This document shows positions 28,801 to 43,600 of a stretch of DNA of 64,000 bases, piece by piece; the first letter of the stretch is position 1; each line of letters begins with the position of its first letter. The stretch is from Flaccisagitta enflata. Lineage: Eukaryota; Chaetognatha; Sagittoidea; Aphragmophora. The DNA lies in contig OZ231127.1 of NCBI GenBank assembly GCA_965153355.1, positions 65,782,001 to 65,846,000 of the forward strand, in the 5' to 3' direction. The translations under genes were made by a program, and so were the position numbers. Below the pieces are notes generated by a model. The model made no database searches and had not been told where the DNA came from. It saw only the letters and a list, made by a program, of their open reading frames with translations.

Positions 28801-31800
28801 CCCCTTTTTTTTTTTTCATAAAAAAAACATTTTATATAATTTGAACAAATGTTATAGTGAAATACTAATCAATGTGGAAGCGGAAGCGGAAGCGGAAGCT
28901 ATGCCTTCTAAAAAGGTGGAAGCGGAAGCAGAAGCGGAAGCTATGCTTTTTGAAATGGTGGAAGCGGAAGCGGAAGCGGAAGCGGTCCAAAAATCTACCG
29001 CTTCTGCATCTCTACATGAAACACTCAAAAATATATTGATTTTTTTGCACTCATACTTTATAGTTTTTTTTCTAGAGTAATAAGTGCTTATTGGTAAGTT
29101 GGAAACTATTTGTGGTTTCATTCTAGATAATTTTCTTAGAGCTTATCATACCGTTTTAAAATTTTTTTTCAGATTATCCATCAATAAAGTATTATGTTTA
29201 AAACACATTATTCCAGATCTACTATTGATTAGATGACCAAATTTTTAAGCCACAAAAGCTCATTATTATGCAAAATGAAAGATGAATGACTTTCTTTTAC
29301 ATAAAATAGCTCAAGCATGTATCATTATTATAATAATTCCAATAAAATAAAACTGGTTAATTTTTTTCTGCATTTTTAGAAATATGTCATTTTCAAAATG
29401 TTAAAATATTAAAATGTCAAAATGCTAAAATGTTAAAATGTCAAAATTTTAAAGCTACAGAGACCAGATTTATTGCATCTGAAAGATTTATTGATCTAGT
29501 TTATAAAACTCAAGTTTTTATATTTATTTTCACTACTGTCTCACATAAGGTTTGAGACAAGAATGATATTACTATGTGGTTTTTTGCATTTTTGCAGAGT
29601 TCATGAGTATAGAAACCGAGAACCATCAAGTAGAAAATCTTTCCTGAGGCGCTTTTTGAAAAAAGTGAAAAATTCAAGATTTTCAGCATTATTTTGCAAA
29701 GAAATTTTTTTAGGTTGATGTGACCTATTTTTTGACAGCATAATGATGGTGGCACCATCCGTTCAAACTACCGCCAGGTGCTTTTGAGTAGTACTCTGGA
29801 TTTTTTGCTGGTTTTCACTCTGGATGGACTTCTTTAACTAGGTTCTAGCTTCAAAGAAATCTCCCTTGTAGTGCTTTTTGAAAAAAAGTCCAAAATTGAA
29901 TAATATTTTATCATAATCTTCTTTCAGAATTTACAGGACTAATAGAAAATATTTTTTGATAATGATAAGAAATTTGTATTCCTGATGAAATTTTTTGTTT
30001 TATAGGTCGCACTACATATTTTTGAAAAAAACAAGCCCAAGAGGGCAACAGTCGCGTGCGTCTGGAAATGACAAACAAAAGAGCAAACACATGTTGAAAT
30101 GTTAAGAATGTTAAAAAAAGTTAAAAATGTTAAAGAATGTTATAGAATGTTAAAAAATGTTAAAAAATAGTAAAAAGTGTTAAAAGAACTTAGAAATGTT
30201 AAAAAAGGTCAAATTTTAGGAAATGTTAAAAAATGTTAAAAATGTTAAAAAATGTTAAACATTGTTAAAAAATGTTAAGAAATGTTAAAAAATATTAAGA
30301 AACATCAAAACATGTTAAGAAACGTTAAAAGAATAAAAAATTTAGAAATATTTGTTTTGGACCGACCGACCGACAGACCAAGGTGTAGAGTCGCGTGCAC
30401 GCGACTAAAAACCAAATTTTCAGTTTCTTAGCTAGGGGGGGGGGGTGGGGCTATTTGTGACAAAAAAACAACATTTTTCAATTAAAAAAATTCTAGGATT
30501 AAATTGAAAAATCGGGACTGGTGCCAAAACAATTAGTTGTTCCCTCGAAAAAGCCAAGTAACAAAAATTTTCCTAGGGGCCCCTTAGGGGCCCCTTTTTT
30601 TTATACAAAATACTTTTCCCATATTACCCCATGGCAGGAAATTCAGGACTTAAGGGTTTTTAAAATCTGAACAGCATCTGGGTCGCGACGGAAGGGTTAA
30701 AGATCCCAATTCATGAATCGTTATTAGCTAGCCTGTAAGTTCACAAACTATAAGTCTTTACATTTAGAGCCGCCATACAAAGTTTCATGCAAATCCGTTG
30801 AAAAATGACAAAGTTATGCACGTTTTTCACTTTTAGACTAGTAAGGTGGTTGGGTGGTAGGCTGGTTTAGATAAATAGTGTGCGTATGTTGAGTTCTTCC
30901 ATTTAGAGACTCCATGCAAGTTTCAACCAATTTGGTTGAAAAATGTCCAATTTATGTAAGTTTTTACTTTTAGGCAGGTAAGCTGGTTGGGTGGTAGGTT
31001 GGTTTGGCCGGTTAGCATGCTCAAACATAAATAAATCACATACATGTGTTGAGTCCTTCCATTTAGAGACTCCATACAAAATTTCAGCAAATTGGTTGAA
31101 AAGCATAAAAGATATGCACATTTGCTTTTGAGGTTGGTAGGCTGGTTGGGTGGTAGGCTGGTTTGACAGGATAAATAGTGCACATATGTTGAGTTCTTCC
31201 ATTTAGAGACCCCATGCCAAGTTTCAAATTGGTTGAAAAACGACAAAGTTAAACAAGTTTTTCCTTTTGGGCAGTTATTCTGGTTGGGTGGTAGGTCGGT
31301 TTGGCCGGTTAGCATGCTCAAATGCATATAAATCACATACACATGTTGAGTCCTTCCATTTTAGAGACTCCATACCAAATTTCAACCAAATCGGTTGAAA
31401 AATACCAAAATTATACACGTTTTTTTTAGGCCGGTAGGCTGGTTTGGAGTGGTAGGCTGGTTTGACAGGATAAATAGTGCGCATATGTTGAATTCTTCCA
31501 TTTAGAGACTCATGCAAATTTCAACCAAATTGGTTGAAAAATGACAAAAATTATGCATGTTTTTTTCACTTTTAGGCAGTTGGCTGGTTGGGTGGTAGTC
31601 GGTTTGGCGGTTAGCATAATAAAATGCATATAATCATATACATATGTTGAGTCCTTCCATTTAGCAGAGACTCATGCAGATTTCAGCCAAATTGGTTGAA
31701 AAATACAAGTTATGGCGTTCCTCACTTTTTGGCGTGAGCTAGTTGGGCGTTGGGTTGGTCGGATCACAAAAATCAGATAGGATGTAAAGCGCCTTACCTA

Positions 31801-34489
31801 GTAACTTCCACCAAATATGAACCAAATGGTCAAAGCATTAAAAGTTATGTTTTTAAATCGTGGCGACAACTGACAACAGCAACAACGACGACACCCACCC
31901 GCCTTGAATTATAGTCCGCGTCGGAATGATATTCCGTCGCGGACAAAAAATGGCCCAGAGGGCCAAACCAAGTGAACAATAAGAATGAACTATGTCCCAA
32001 ATTTCCCGATATTTTAAAAAGCTTACTAAAAAAAAGTAAAAACGCAATTTAAATATTTTTTTTCCTCAAACATCTGAAGAAAACAGCAGTCAATACTTCC
32101 GAAACGAGAAACCTGGGTTTATCGAAGACGATTCTGTTATCAACGAGAAATTTCTTCTTCCGAAGTTTCGATTAAGAGACTGAATGGTCAAAAAATATTT
32201 TAGGAAGATTTGCGCAAATTTCCACACAAATCTCCAGACAATGCATACATAATGACGGCCAATAAATGAATTTGACGACTCAGAGCACTTGCTGGATGAA
32301 ACCTCTTCGTCAGCTCAACAGAAATTGGTCCCTTCTTATTAGGCTCACTCGGCACTCGCCTTCAAATGAACGCCTTTTGCTCACTTTGATGACGCCATAT
32401 TGAAAGGGGCATCAGGAGCGTAAGCTTACATGCCCGCAGTCGGACGCTCAGGCTAGAATTAAGTAAATGAAAGAAAAAATTGTGTTTATCTATCAATATA
32501 TCTAGGTATAAAAAACAATTGAAGTCTGACACTGGGACCTGATGCCCCGCTTATTTGCGGCATGCGGATTTTATAACCTCACTATTGATTGACAATTTTT
32601 TGACATGATCATGATAAAGACGACAACGCTTTTAACAAGTGACGCGGGGTCACAATATCGTTGCGGACGGTTGGGCAGGGGCATCAAACCCCCAACTACA
32701 CCCCAAACCCCTTTCCATACACAATCATACATCAAAAGTATCCAAAACGCTCATTTTTCCACTTTTCGACTCGATCACCTCTACGGACCAACGGACCAAC
32801 GGACCGACCAACGGACGGACGGACGGACGGACGGACGGACAAAGCCTCTTATAGAGTTGCGTGTCCGCAACTAAAAAAGCGGATGATGAAAACAACAAAG
32901 ACGATGAAAACGATGATTAAAACGATGGTGATGAAGACAACGAAGATGAAGACAACTATGTAGACGACGCCGATGAAGACGACGCCGATGAAGACGACGA
33001 CAATGAAGACAACGACAATGAAGACAACGACGATGAAGACAACGACGATGAAGACAACGACGATGAAGACGACGACGGTGAAGAAGACAATGATAAAGAC
33101 GACTTTACGAAACTAATGGTGATAAACACCAATGACGAAGGTGCCATGGACGGACGAAGCCGTCATTGGAAGGTGTTGATGACGTACAGTAGATGTCGTC
33201 TAGACTTGGAAATGCGAGGGAATTCATATTAGGAAGACAAATAAATATAAAGAACTGATATTTGAATCATAAACTAATAAAAGGATGCTTTATTGACAAT
33301 GGGTGTTGGTTGCCATGGAAACACATTTCCATGTATTCCCGCTAAAATATCAATATTTTGAGAAATTTTTTGAGGGAACATTGCTTAAAACAAAATTTCC
33401 TATAACTTTCCCACAGTATGTTTCCTAAGAATATTGCTTGTTTAGCCGTTGCTAGGGAGCGTAACTATGTGTGACAACCCTGTAATGCTCCCGAGCGATA
33501 TTCTTACAGAACATACTGTAGGAAAGTTGTTGCAAATTGGATTTTAAACAATGTTCCCTCAAAAAAATTCTCAAAATGTTAAAATTTTAGCAGGGATACA
33601 TGGAAATATATTTCTGTAGCAACCGACACCCATCGTCAATAAAACATTCTTGTATTGGTTTATATACCAAATATCAGTTTCATAGGTTCACATTGGACAA
33701 AAGCTCCTTCACTCGTTGCCTAGATAACCCCCTTATTCACTAGCTATTAGGATCATCTCGTTTTTTTTTAATGAGTTTTTTCCTAAATGAAGAAGAGAAA
33801 ACTTTAAACCATCGTCCTAGTGGAAGAGAACAATATGCTGATCTGGAATCTTTAATGTGAGCTCAACGAGGCAAGTATTTCTATTTTTAAGATACCGGGA
33901 CTGAAAATGAAAAAAGGAAATTGTTCAAAATTATAAATTTTTGCTGATGTTTATTTTCCTATTATGAATTCCCCCGTATTTCCAAGTTTAGACGACATCT
34001 ACTGTAACTCTTAAGACGCCGAAACTGGAGAAAATGTCAAAAATGGCGCTGACCAAAACAACATTTATGCGCGGGACTCATTATCTTCAAACCGGCTAAG
34101 AAAGGACAAAGAAAAGACTCCATCACTGTCAACAATTACAGTGCTGACGTGGTAATTTTTTTGTGGGGATAAGTTCTGCATTACTAATTAGTTTTTAGGT
34201 GCGAAAAAGCACCTCTATAACTGGCTGTGTCCGTTGGTCTGTCGGTTGGTCGGGTAACGCATTCGTTCGACGATCCACACGTCGCACCTTATTGGCCTGC
34301 TTAGCCTTGTTGGTGTATGTTTGAATGTCAAAGTAAAGCTCGTAGCACTTTCTTTTGTCACAGAACTTCAGTATCATCATTACATCCTCCAAACCTGGCA
34401 TTGAATAAGCTGCGAAATTCACATCAAAGCTCAAAGACCATCTTTCTTCAATTTCATTGATGGTTAGATAGACAATGTGTGTGTGCCTC

Positions 34490-34582
<93 letters not shown>

Positions 34583-34615
34583 ATGTGTGTATAGTGTGAG
34601 TAGTGTGTGAGACGC

Positions 34616-34656
<41 letters not shown>

Positions 34657-37600
34657 AACGGATTGATAAAACAAGGCCGGATACACGGCAATCCAGTCGC
34701 GGATGGATAGAGCAACAATGCAAAAACCCTCGGAATTCAAAAATGTGACATACCGACGTACCGATGTACCGACCGACACGGCAAGGTGGAGTCGCGTGTC
34801 CGCGACTAAAAACTGATTTATGCGCTGTCCTACAGATAGATGCTTATTGGTAAAGAGACAGCGATGAGACTTAGATTGTCTTACCCTCAGTAAAAAGACA
34901 AGCAATCAGACATGAAGCGGCCAAGGCTGGTTTAACACTCCAATATTTTATCATCAGGATGGCATTTCATGGAGACAACTGCAATATAATATCACCATGC
35001 GGAGCTTCAAACTCCTACCAAGATGAACGCAAATGGTGAGTGTAAAAGAGACATAGATTGACTGACAGACATGCAGATTGGAAAACATATGGACCCACAC
35101 CACCACACACACACACACACACTCACAAATACTCAGGTACAGGCCGTACAGCATCTGAAACTGAAAGTTAATTTTGCGGCTCTCTACAACGTGCGCGCCT
35201 CATCGGATGGGTCTTTACATCGTTATCACACATGTTGGTTGAATAATGGAGCTCCGCATTTTTATACTCTGTTCATATTATGATTTTGTATGGATTGCGA
35301 GGGTAGATAAGGCTAATTTGGAAGCATACAGGGGGCGTGGTAATACATTCATGAATTCGATTGGAGAATGATTGGATTGATATGAATTGTAAGAGTTGCG
35401 TTGTGGTGTACCTAAATTTTTATTCACTAGGCAGAGATTCGTTCTGCAGACGTGAATTGAGATGAATTGTAGTTATTGAAGTTCCGACTGTCGTTTTAAA
35501 TTGATTGGTCCAAGACCTGCACTGAAACTTGAAAGGTCAAGTAGCATCATTTGTTTTTTGCTTTGCAATTGTTTTTTTTCCATGTTCTGTTTTGTGTAGT
35601 TACGTATGTCTGTGTTCGTTTGCGTGGTGTGCATTAGTTTAAGTATGCCTTGCCTCTTTATTGCCCTCATTGAAATGAATTTTCTATAAAGAAATACAAA
35701 TGAAATACTGATCAGTAATCTGTCTCCCATGATTAATTGTAAAATGCTCGATGTCAGCCCTACTGTAAAACCACGTGGGCGTCGGATATGCACAGATATA
35801 GTGAATCTGTTGCTTCGGGCAGAGCATATATATTCAGTGAGTTTTTGTGGCTTTTGAGCATCAAGATAGACAGATAGAAAAAAAATCCCAAACTTTGCCA
35901 ATTTCGCGTCAGATTCAGTTGGAATACGGTACGGCCAAAAATAGGGTACAGGACAATTTGTCGTGTTTTGAAACCAGTTTGGGAATTGGAGATTCGACAT
36001 CTCAGATGGTACAGATAAATGAGTACTTTCAACAACAAAAGTCGAAAAATTGCAATAAAAATTATTTTATAGTAGTGACAGAAAAGTTTGCGTCACCATT
36101 AAAAAATTCAAACCTGAGAGTCCTAGAATCAAAGTGATGCTGCTGCCGCTGCGGCAGCAGCAACAACCTGAATTCTGCAGCACAACTGACCCATACCAAG
36201 GGTCATAGGTTGGCCCCATAACCATTGTTCACTTCCATAAAGTTAAGTTTATATGTAGTCATTTATTCAATTTTGTCCCGAATTGCCCCTGTCCCAAATA
36301 GCCCCACCCCCCCCTACCGTTGCAAAATGTAACAATTGGTGAAAAATTGAAAATTTCATTTCTTTATGAAAATATTCTGTATGACTTATCAAATGAAAGT
36401 AAATTTTATCAGGAATTCAAATATGCTAACTAAAAAGACCTTCTAATAACCTAATAAATTTTAAGTGCAAAATAAAATGAAACAATATCAATTTTGTATT
36501 TTTCACAAAAGGCGCCACATGAAAGATTTCTTTGAGGCTGGATCCTACTTCAGGAAGTCCATCTTGAGTGTAAACAAGCAGAAAATCCAGAGTACTACTC
36601 AAAACTACCTGGCGGTAGTTTAAACGGATGGTGGTGGACGAAAACTTTTGATCATGGTAGTACTACTTACTTCAAATAGCTGTTGACGTCAGCGGCGGGC
36701 GTGGAAAAGAACCCTTCGAAGGCATCACGAGCCCATTGCAACGTGTGCTCGATGGCGTTGGGAAAGTTCTTCAACGTACAAATAGGAATGGATTTCTCTG
36801 GGGGATCTTGAGAAGAACCGTAGGACTCCGTCAAATGCGGAATCACCACTTGCACATTGCCTGAGGATTAAAAAGGAAGAGGCAGGGAGAGCAGGGAGGG
36901 TGCGGAAAAGTGGAGGAGGAGGGGAAAGTATATTAAATCGATGAAGAGTGTGAAAAAGGAGGATGAAGAGGAGTGTGAACAAGGAGGATGAAGATGAGAT
37001 CTCAGACGACTTGGGTGAAGAGTTGACGATATTGATGAAAGGGGGGAGTGACACACACATTCTCATACAATGCAGATAAACAGGTGGATGGCAATAATAA
37101 AGAGGCAGATGACAATGATGAACGGCATCATAAAGAGGTTGATGACAATGATAAGGAGGTACACGACCATGACAAAGAGGTGGATGACAATGATAAAGAG
37201 GTGGATGACAATGATGAAGAGGTGGATGAAAATGATAATGAGGTAGATATCAATGATAAAGAGGTAGATGCCAATGATAAAGAGGTAGATGCCAATGATA
37301 ATGAGGTAGACGACAATGATTAAGTGGTGGATGACAACGATAAAGAGGTAGATGACAATGATAAAGAGGTAGATGACAATGATAAAGAGGTAGATGAAAA
37401 TGATAAAGAGGTAGATGAAAATGATAAAGAGGTAGATTACAATAATAAAGAGGTAGATGACAATCAATGTCGAGGTAGATGACAATAATTGTCGAGGTAG
37501 ATGAAAATGATAAAGACGTAGACGACAGTGATAAAGAGGTAGAAGACAATGATAAAGAGGTAGAAGACAATGATAAAGAGGTAGACGACAATGATAAAGA

Positions 37601-40600
37601 GGTAGACGACAATGATAAAGAGGTAGATGACAATGATAAAGAGGTCGAAGGCAATGATAAAGTGGTAGGTGACATAATAAAGAGGTAGAAGACAATGATA
37701 AAGTGGTGGAAGACAATCATAAAGAGGTAGATGACAATGATGAAGAGGTAGAAGACAATGATAAAGAGGTAGATGACAATGAAAAAGAGGTAGATGACAA
37801 TGACAAAGATGAAAATGATCAAGAGGTAGATGACAATGAGGTAGATCAAAGCGAGGAAAGGGAAGTTGACAAAGATGAAAAGGTGGGTGAAAACGACTAC
37901 ATAGAGGAGAACAACGAAGAATCTGGGGATGGCAATCATAAAATGGCGAATCACGATGACAATGAAGAAGACAATGAGATGGATCATGACAATTATATGG
38001 ATGATGACAATTATGAAGAGGATGACGATTATGATCAGGAGATTGTTAACCGAACAAAAAGATGTTCAAGTCATTGTATGTAGGAGTAAAGGGGCGTATC
38101 TAGTCAGAGACAATCGCGTTTTTAACGGGCCACTCGGTAGCTCGCTACGTTCATTCGCTAGCACCACTCACTTGCTCCGCAGCGCTTTGATTTGCTTCGC
38201 TATGCTCGCTTTATTCATGGGCTCACTCACTTCGATCACTCTCTCGTAGGACAGTTAAATCATAAACAAGTGTTCACCCTGAAAACGCGTTCAAAGGAAA
38301 CAAACACGTTTTTGGTCATCACTAGAAACACGCCCTCAGTCGGATGATCAAGTTATACCTTTCGTTCCGAGCGTGCCGGATTCAAGAAGGGGTTTGCAGT
38401 AATAGACGCATCTCCGATCCATGTACTGTCTCGCTTCAACATTGTCCAGCGCGTTGGCAACTCCGTTTAGTCTCTCGAAGAACGCGTCGTTGTAGACGTT
38501 CTCCGTCTTGGCGCCCACCAGATTATCTTGAGCGGTGACGTTGGACGCTGCAAGTTGGTATGATACAATATTGATATTGAGACTTACAAAATACAAAGAA
38601 AGCCGACAGTTGTGTTTGATTCTTACAGTTGGGAAATGAAAAAATCGAATGCGACTGAAAAGATGACAATAACTAACCCGGATTCATCTCCTTGACGGCA
38701 GCGGCGGCGGTATGGGATTTCAATTTAGTAACGTCCCAAGACCGAAACAAGAATTGACGATTCAAATTGGACTTCTCTATCGTATCGCCGTCTGTATTGA
38801 TTTAAGGATTGGCAGATGTGTGCAAGCAAACTCGTGACAAATTGCAACAGCTCCGATTTCTCTATCAGCCTGATCATGTAGCAATGCTTTTACTTTAATG
38901 CTGCATTGTTAAGACAATCTACATAAGGCCCCTCATAAGGGCCCTCATAAGAACGGCTGTTGAACTGACCAGTAACGATGATTTCTCCACCACCGCAGCC
39001 GAGACCCATCATGGCGAAATTCTTGAGCATTTCGCAGCCGATCGCGCCGGACCCGACCACGAACCAGCGTTGCTTCTCGATCTGCTCTTGAATGGCTTCG
39101 CCAAAAACTGCGATCTGTAAGTTTAAGAAAACACATTTTGATGAATATTGTAGAAAACTGTAACGGGACAAGATTAACATTCAAGAGTACAGCACACAGA
39201 GACTCACTAACACACAGACAAGTGGAAAGTGTACAATCTTAGCCGGAGAACATTTCCTGCCTCCATCCTTCACTTTTCAGCAAACGAATCATTACCTGCC
39301 CATCGTATCTAGAATCTCTGGGCTGGAATTTTTCCGCAGGTAAGTCTTCAGGCTCCTCGGGCAGGCATTCGAGAGCGTCGAAGTAGAAGTCTTGTTTCAG
39401 AGGACAAAACTTGCCGGAACTGGCCTTCATAACTTCCTGAGCCGTGATTCCACCTATCAATCCGTTAAGCAAACGAAGTTAGGGGAGAATTGTTTACAAC
39501 CATCGATGTATTGTGGTAACGAGGCTTGAAATGTGATAAGTGACCGGATTTAGTATTTCAAAGTAAATCTGAACTAACCAATGACTGCTTGCATAGGGCA
39601 AAGATCTCCCGTCGCTTGGAAGGAAAGTTTGGTGAGAACGGGCTCGTCCAAGGCCTCTGGGCGAGATTCTATTCAAAATGGTCAAATGGAATCGGTGAAA
39701 AAGAACATCGGAACAAAAGAAGTAAATTCGCGTAGATTCTTAAGCAACGCTACGCACACAGAAAACAAGGGTATGGTTTAAGTTTGCTTTCTCAAAATGG
39801 CAAACTTACCTTCTTTGAGCGTGGCAAGTACTGATTCACACGTGGTGAGAAATGCATCAGCGTCTTCCTTGCACTGGGGCTTGGGCAGTCTTCCCTGTTC
39901 CGCCTGGAACTTGTGCAGGGCTTGGAACCCAACGTGAAGTTGACTGGGGCGATCGAACTTGGCGAAGTCAGAGATGACTGGCTCACCCATATCCACCAAG
40001 CATTCGGCCAATGATCGGAACTCTATCTTCTTTGGCATTTTGACCTACAGAAATGAAGGAGATGAGAAGTGAGACGGTTGGTTTTGAAAGCCAAAAGAAA
40101 ACAAAATGCCACCATTTGATGATGCCACAACCGCGCGAAAAATACCTGCGTCACGATTCCACCACTTTTGTAGGGCGTCATGCTCTTCGTATCGCCAATT
40201 GTGAAGGTGAAGGGACTTGGAACTTTGATTTCCATCGGCTCACATCCGTTCAACTCATCCATGCCTACATGTTGAGTGATCAAAATATTGGTTTTGGTTC
40301 AATCATTCTGCACTGACGACAATTCATACACCGGATACCGCGTCAAGAACCTTTCAGCTCGGAGAAAGTGACGAAATCGCCATCTTCGAGATCATGACGA
40401 TGCTCGTCGAGACACGTGACCACGCCTTTCTCCTCGTTGCTTATCGATGCGATCATCACAGTGTTTGGTTGCTCGCCATCCACGTCAACGCACATGAAAG
40501 CGGGACCGAAATCGCAGAAGATGTGTCTGTTTGAGGGAAGAAAATCACGCAGTAAGAAATAAGATGATTTGCATATTTGTAGGGAAAAAACGTACAAAAC

Positions 40601-43600
40601 AGCGATGGAGGAGGAAGAGGAAAATTAAAGAGGAAGGAGGAAGATGATGAGGAGGTAAGAAATGGAGAAGAAAGATTTATGGGAAACGGGAACTATAAAA
40701 TTTCCATAGAATAGATTCATAAGTCCTAGAGAAGAAAGAACAAAGAAGGCCGGATACACGGCTACCCCAGTCGCGTGCGGGTGGGCAGGGGCCATAATTG
40801 AGGTCACCAGATCATTTGGGCAGGCCAAAAACCGCAAAAACCCAAAAAAAGTAAAGTGTGACGGACGGACGGACGGACAGACGGACGGACGGACCGACCG
40901 ACAAAGCGGGGTGTAGAGTCGCGTAGCACGTGACTAAAAACTCTGAATAATTGCCAAATACAAGAATACGAGATCGATACCATCCGCTTGCTTTCCGTGA
41001 CCACGTATACGAAAAATTCCATCCAAGCCCGAATTCTTACCCGAAAAGTCCGTAGGTCTCGGCGAGAATAAACGCGGCGCCATTTTCGCGACAGACTTGG
41101 TCGACCATAAGCTGCTCTTCGGTGGGCGAGCTCGTCAACACCACCACGCTGAAGTCTTTGACGAATTCCGCTGTCAGAGGTTCCAAGTGAGCGTGAACGG
41201 GGACGTGGGGATTCAATTCCGCCAAACGGGGGCATGTGCGATCGGCGCGATTCTTGCCTACGTCTGACTCCCTGGAAATAACACGGATTAGTAAAGACAA
41301 ATCTCAGCACTGGAGTCAGAACGACACAATGTGATAGAAAAACGTGGCAGCGGAGAAAAAGAAAAGATGGAGGAAAGGAAGAGGCGAAGAAGTGAATAAA
41401 GAGGCGAAGGAGGAAAGGAAGAGGTGAAGGGGGAGGTGAATGAGGAAAGCTCGAAAAGAAGAAATGAACGAGGAAAGGAAGAAATGAACGAGGAAAGGAA
41501 AAAATGAACGAGGAAAGGAAAAAATGAACGAGGAAAGGAAGAAATGAACGAGGATAGGAAGAAATAAACGAGGAAAGAAAGAAATGAACGAGGAAAGGAA
41601 GAAATGAACGAGGAAAGGAAGAAATGAACGAGGAAAGGAAGAAGTGAAGGAGAGGAAGTGGCGAAGGAGGAAAAGAAGGAAGTGGCAAAGGAGGAAAGGA
41701 AGTGACAAGGGAGGAAAAGCAGCGGCGAAGGGTAAAATGAAGCGGTGGAGAAAAGGTAGCAGCGAAGGGTGAAACGAATCGGTGGAGGAAAGGTAGCAGC
41801 AAAGGAGGAAAGGAGGAAAAAAGGAAAGGATGCGGTGAAGGAGGAAAGGAAGAGGTGAAGGAGGAAAGGAAGAGGTGAAGGAGGAAAGGAAGAGGTGAAG
41901 GAGGAAAGGAAGAGGTGAAGGAGGAAAGGAAGAGGTGAAGGAGGAAAGGAAGTGGCGAAGGAGGAAAGGAAGTGGCGAAGGAGGAAAGCAAGTGTCGAAG
42001 GAGGAAAGCAAATGTCGAAGGAGGAAAGCAAATGTCGAAGGAGGAAAGCAAATGTCGAAGGAGGAAAGCAAATGTCGAAGGAGGAAAGCAAATGTCGAAG
42101 GAGGAAAGCAAATGTCGAAGGAGGAAAGCAAATGTCGAAGGAGGAAAGCAAAAGTCGAAGGAGGAAAGCAAGCGGCGAAGGAGGAAAGGAAGTGAAAGAA
42201 GAGGAAAGCAAGTGGTAAAGGGGGAAAGGAAGTGGTGAAGGAGGAAATAAAGTGATAGAAGAGGAAGGCAAGTGGTAAAGGAGGAAAGGAAGTGGCAAAG
42301 GAGGAAAGGAAGTGGCAAAGGAGGAAAGGAAGTGGAAAAGGAGGAAAACAAGTGGCAAGGGAAGGAGGAGAGGAGGTGGCAAAGTAGGAAAGGAAAAGAC
42401 AAAGGAGAAAAAGATGTGACAAGGAACGAAAGAAAGTGGCAAAGAAGGAAATGAAAATGGCGAAGGTGAAAGAGTTGCAAATGAGGAGAGGAAGTGGCAA
42501 GGGGGAAAAAAGGAAGTGGCAAAGGAGAAAAGTGACAGGGGAGAAAAAGAAGTGGCAAGGGAGAAAAGGAACTGGCAAGGGAGAAAAGGAACTGGCAAGG
42601 GAGAAAAGGAACTGGCAAGGGAGAAAAGGAACTGGCAAGGGAGAAAAGGAAGAGGCAAACGAGGACAGGAAGTGGCAAACGAGGAAAGGAAGCGGCAAAG
42701 GAGGAAAGAAAGTGACAAGGGTGGCAAAGAAGTTGCAAGGAACAAAAGGAAGTAGCAAAAAAAAATCTGATCAGTATCTGGGTCCGCGACGGAAGGGGGT
42801 TATAGATCACCAATTCCATAAGATCGCTATGACCAAAAGATCGCTAACCCCGTAAGTTCGCTAAAACTATAATTAAGAGCCTCCATACAAAGTTTCATGC
42901 ACATCCGATGAAAAATGGCAAAGTTATGCACATTTTTCACTTTTAGGCTAGTAGGGTGGTTGGGTGGTAAACTGGTTTGGATAAATAGTGTGCATATGTT
43001 GAGGTCTTTCATTTAGAGACTCCATACCAAGTTTCAACCAAATTGGTTGAAAAATATCCAACTTATGCAAGTTTTTAACTTTTACGCCGGTAAGCTGGTT
43101 GGGTGGTAGGTGGGTTTGGCTGGTTGGCATGCTCAAACATAAATAAATCACATACATGTGCTGAGTCCTTCCATTTAGAGACTCCATACCAAAGTTCAAC
43201 CTAATTGGTTGAAAAACGCCAAAGATATGCACATTTTTCACTTTTAGGCTGGCAGGCTGGTTGAGTGGTAGGCTGGTTTGACAGGATAAATAGTGTGCAT
43301 ATGTTGAGTTCTTCCATTTAGAGACTCCATATCAAGTTTCAACCAAATTGATTGAAAAATGACAAAGTTATGCAAGTTTTCACTTTTGGTAGGTAGGCTG
43401 GTTGGATGGTAGGTCAGTTTGGCCGGTTAGCATGCTCAAATGCATATAAATCACATACGTATGATGAGTCCTTCCATTTGGAGACTCCACACCAAATTTC
43501 AACAAAATCGGTTGAAAAATGCCAAAGATATGCACATATTTCATTTTTAGGCTGGTAGGCTGGTTGGGTGGTAGGCTGGTTTAACAGGATAAATAGTTTG

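Larger units (their letters stand above)
27892..36670 (-). other. UBA1 intron 12, 8.8 kb, repeat-filled
   Basis: This single intron carries a hAT-like element, a TIR element with a higher-order array, a TA-flanked MITE, several hairpin elements, TGTTAAAA arrays and an inverted pair of an older repeat. A 175-codon minus-strand frame at 35473-36000 has no recognisable similarity and I do not call it a gene. Confidence 0.8.

Noticed and set aside
28099-29121. Frames rich in EAEAEA or SASASA
   Set aside because: They are readings of the GGAAGC hexamers inside the hAT-like element.
34961-35280. Possible two-exon plus-strand gene starting [15 protein letters not shown]
   Set aside because: A donor and acceptor exist, but the spliced frame stops after a few codons.
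35473-36000. 175-codon minus-strand frame in UBA1 intron 12
   Set aside because: No recognisable domain, no supporting splice structure, and ordinary length for AT-rich DNA of this size.
37048-38083. Acidic repeat protein on the plus strand
   Set aside because: It lies within an intron of the opposite strand, is interrupted by stops, and follows directly from a 21-bp tandem repeat. Kept only as a low-interest finding.
40804-42819. Several overlapping minus-strand frames of 480-670 codons rich in Phe, Leu, Ser and Pro
   Set aside because: They arise because a 20-bp purine repeat stays open in all three frames; they overlap one another and cross a transposon border and a UBA1 exon.
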